Shown here: piece by piece, positions 42,495-42,495 of the stretch
How the letters are laid out: each line of letters opens with the position of its first letter
How positions within the stretch are numbered: the first letter of the stretch is position 1
DNA from: Streptomyces sp. LUP47B
Lineage (GTDB): Bacteria; Actinomycetota; Actinomycetes; Streptomycetales; Streptomycetaceae
Direction of reading: 5' to 3'
Length of the DNA stretch: 42,495 nt
NCBI RefSeq assembly: GCF_001746295.1
Contig: NZ_MJAH01000016.1
Coordinates: 157,179-199,673, forward strand
The notes under the pieces: generated by a model
What the model was told of the DNA's origin: nothing
Databases searched by the model: none
Seen by the model: only the letters and a program-made list of their open reading frames with translations
Made by a program: the position numbers and the translations under genes

Positions 42495-42495
42495 G

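Noticed and set aside
1..42495. tRNA or rRNA genes
   Set aside because: I saw no cloverleaf-like T-arm and anticodon pattern or rRNA-conserved blocks, though no covariance scan was possible.

Overview
The window is GC-rich actinobacterial DNA, most likely from a Streptomyces chromosome arm or a large linear plasmid. GTG starts, 1-16 bp gene overlaps, relics that read as Streptomyces uppS and zur, and a telomere-protein-like gene pair all point that way. It is a patchwork: two tidy catabolic clusters sit among broken genes and pieces of at least seven insertion-sequence families (IS1380, IS3, IS110, IS630, IS21, IS5, IS256). This is the usual picture of a subtelomeric accessory region.

Left part (1-17.7 kb). 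An IS1380 end abuts a dead Baeyer-Villiger-type monooxygenase that carries an in-frame stop and an 86-bp tandem duplication. After IS3 and SDR scars comes an intact locus at 2.2-12.8 kb: a LacI regulator diverges from an eight-gene operon encoding a sugar-type ABC importer, a VOC protein, a PfkB kinase and a complete 2-oxoacid dehydrogenase complex (E2, a fused alpha-beta E1, and E3). A perfect 18-bp palindrome lies between regulator and operon. IS110 and IS630 scars follow. A second catabolic unit (alpha/beta hydrolase, homogentisate-dioxygenase-like cupin, MarR regulator) then sits between a broken uppS fragment and a broken zur copy, as if it had been inserted into a duplicated uppS-zur locus.

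Middle (18-36 kb). A two-gene operon resembles tap-tpg, the telomere-associated and terminal protein genes of linear Streptomyces replicons. Its first product adds two Phd-like repeats and a DnaB-like domain without the Walker A lysine. Next are an HTH/P-loop NTPase protein with nine Sel1/TPR-like repeats, a SUKH protein, an IS21 element with a frameshifted istA, a ParA-like protein lacking a recognisable Walker A, an AbiJ-like protein with a C-terminal nuclease-like domain, and two TPR-type or uncharacterised proteins. Several of these are candidates for phage defence or replicon maintenance.

Right part (36-42.5 kb). An IS5 relic, a small membrane protein and a HEPN-like relic precede an unusual non-coding stretch. 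That stretch holds a 480-bp block crowded with TGCA palindromes and, 0.65 kb further on, four 35-nt imperfect hairpin repeats. A mycothiol-dependent-type enzyme, a frameshifted ECF sigma factor truncated at an IS630 copy (recognisable inverted repeats and TA flanks) and an IS256 end close the window.

All assignments come from reading the sequence and from recall of families; no database search was run.
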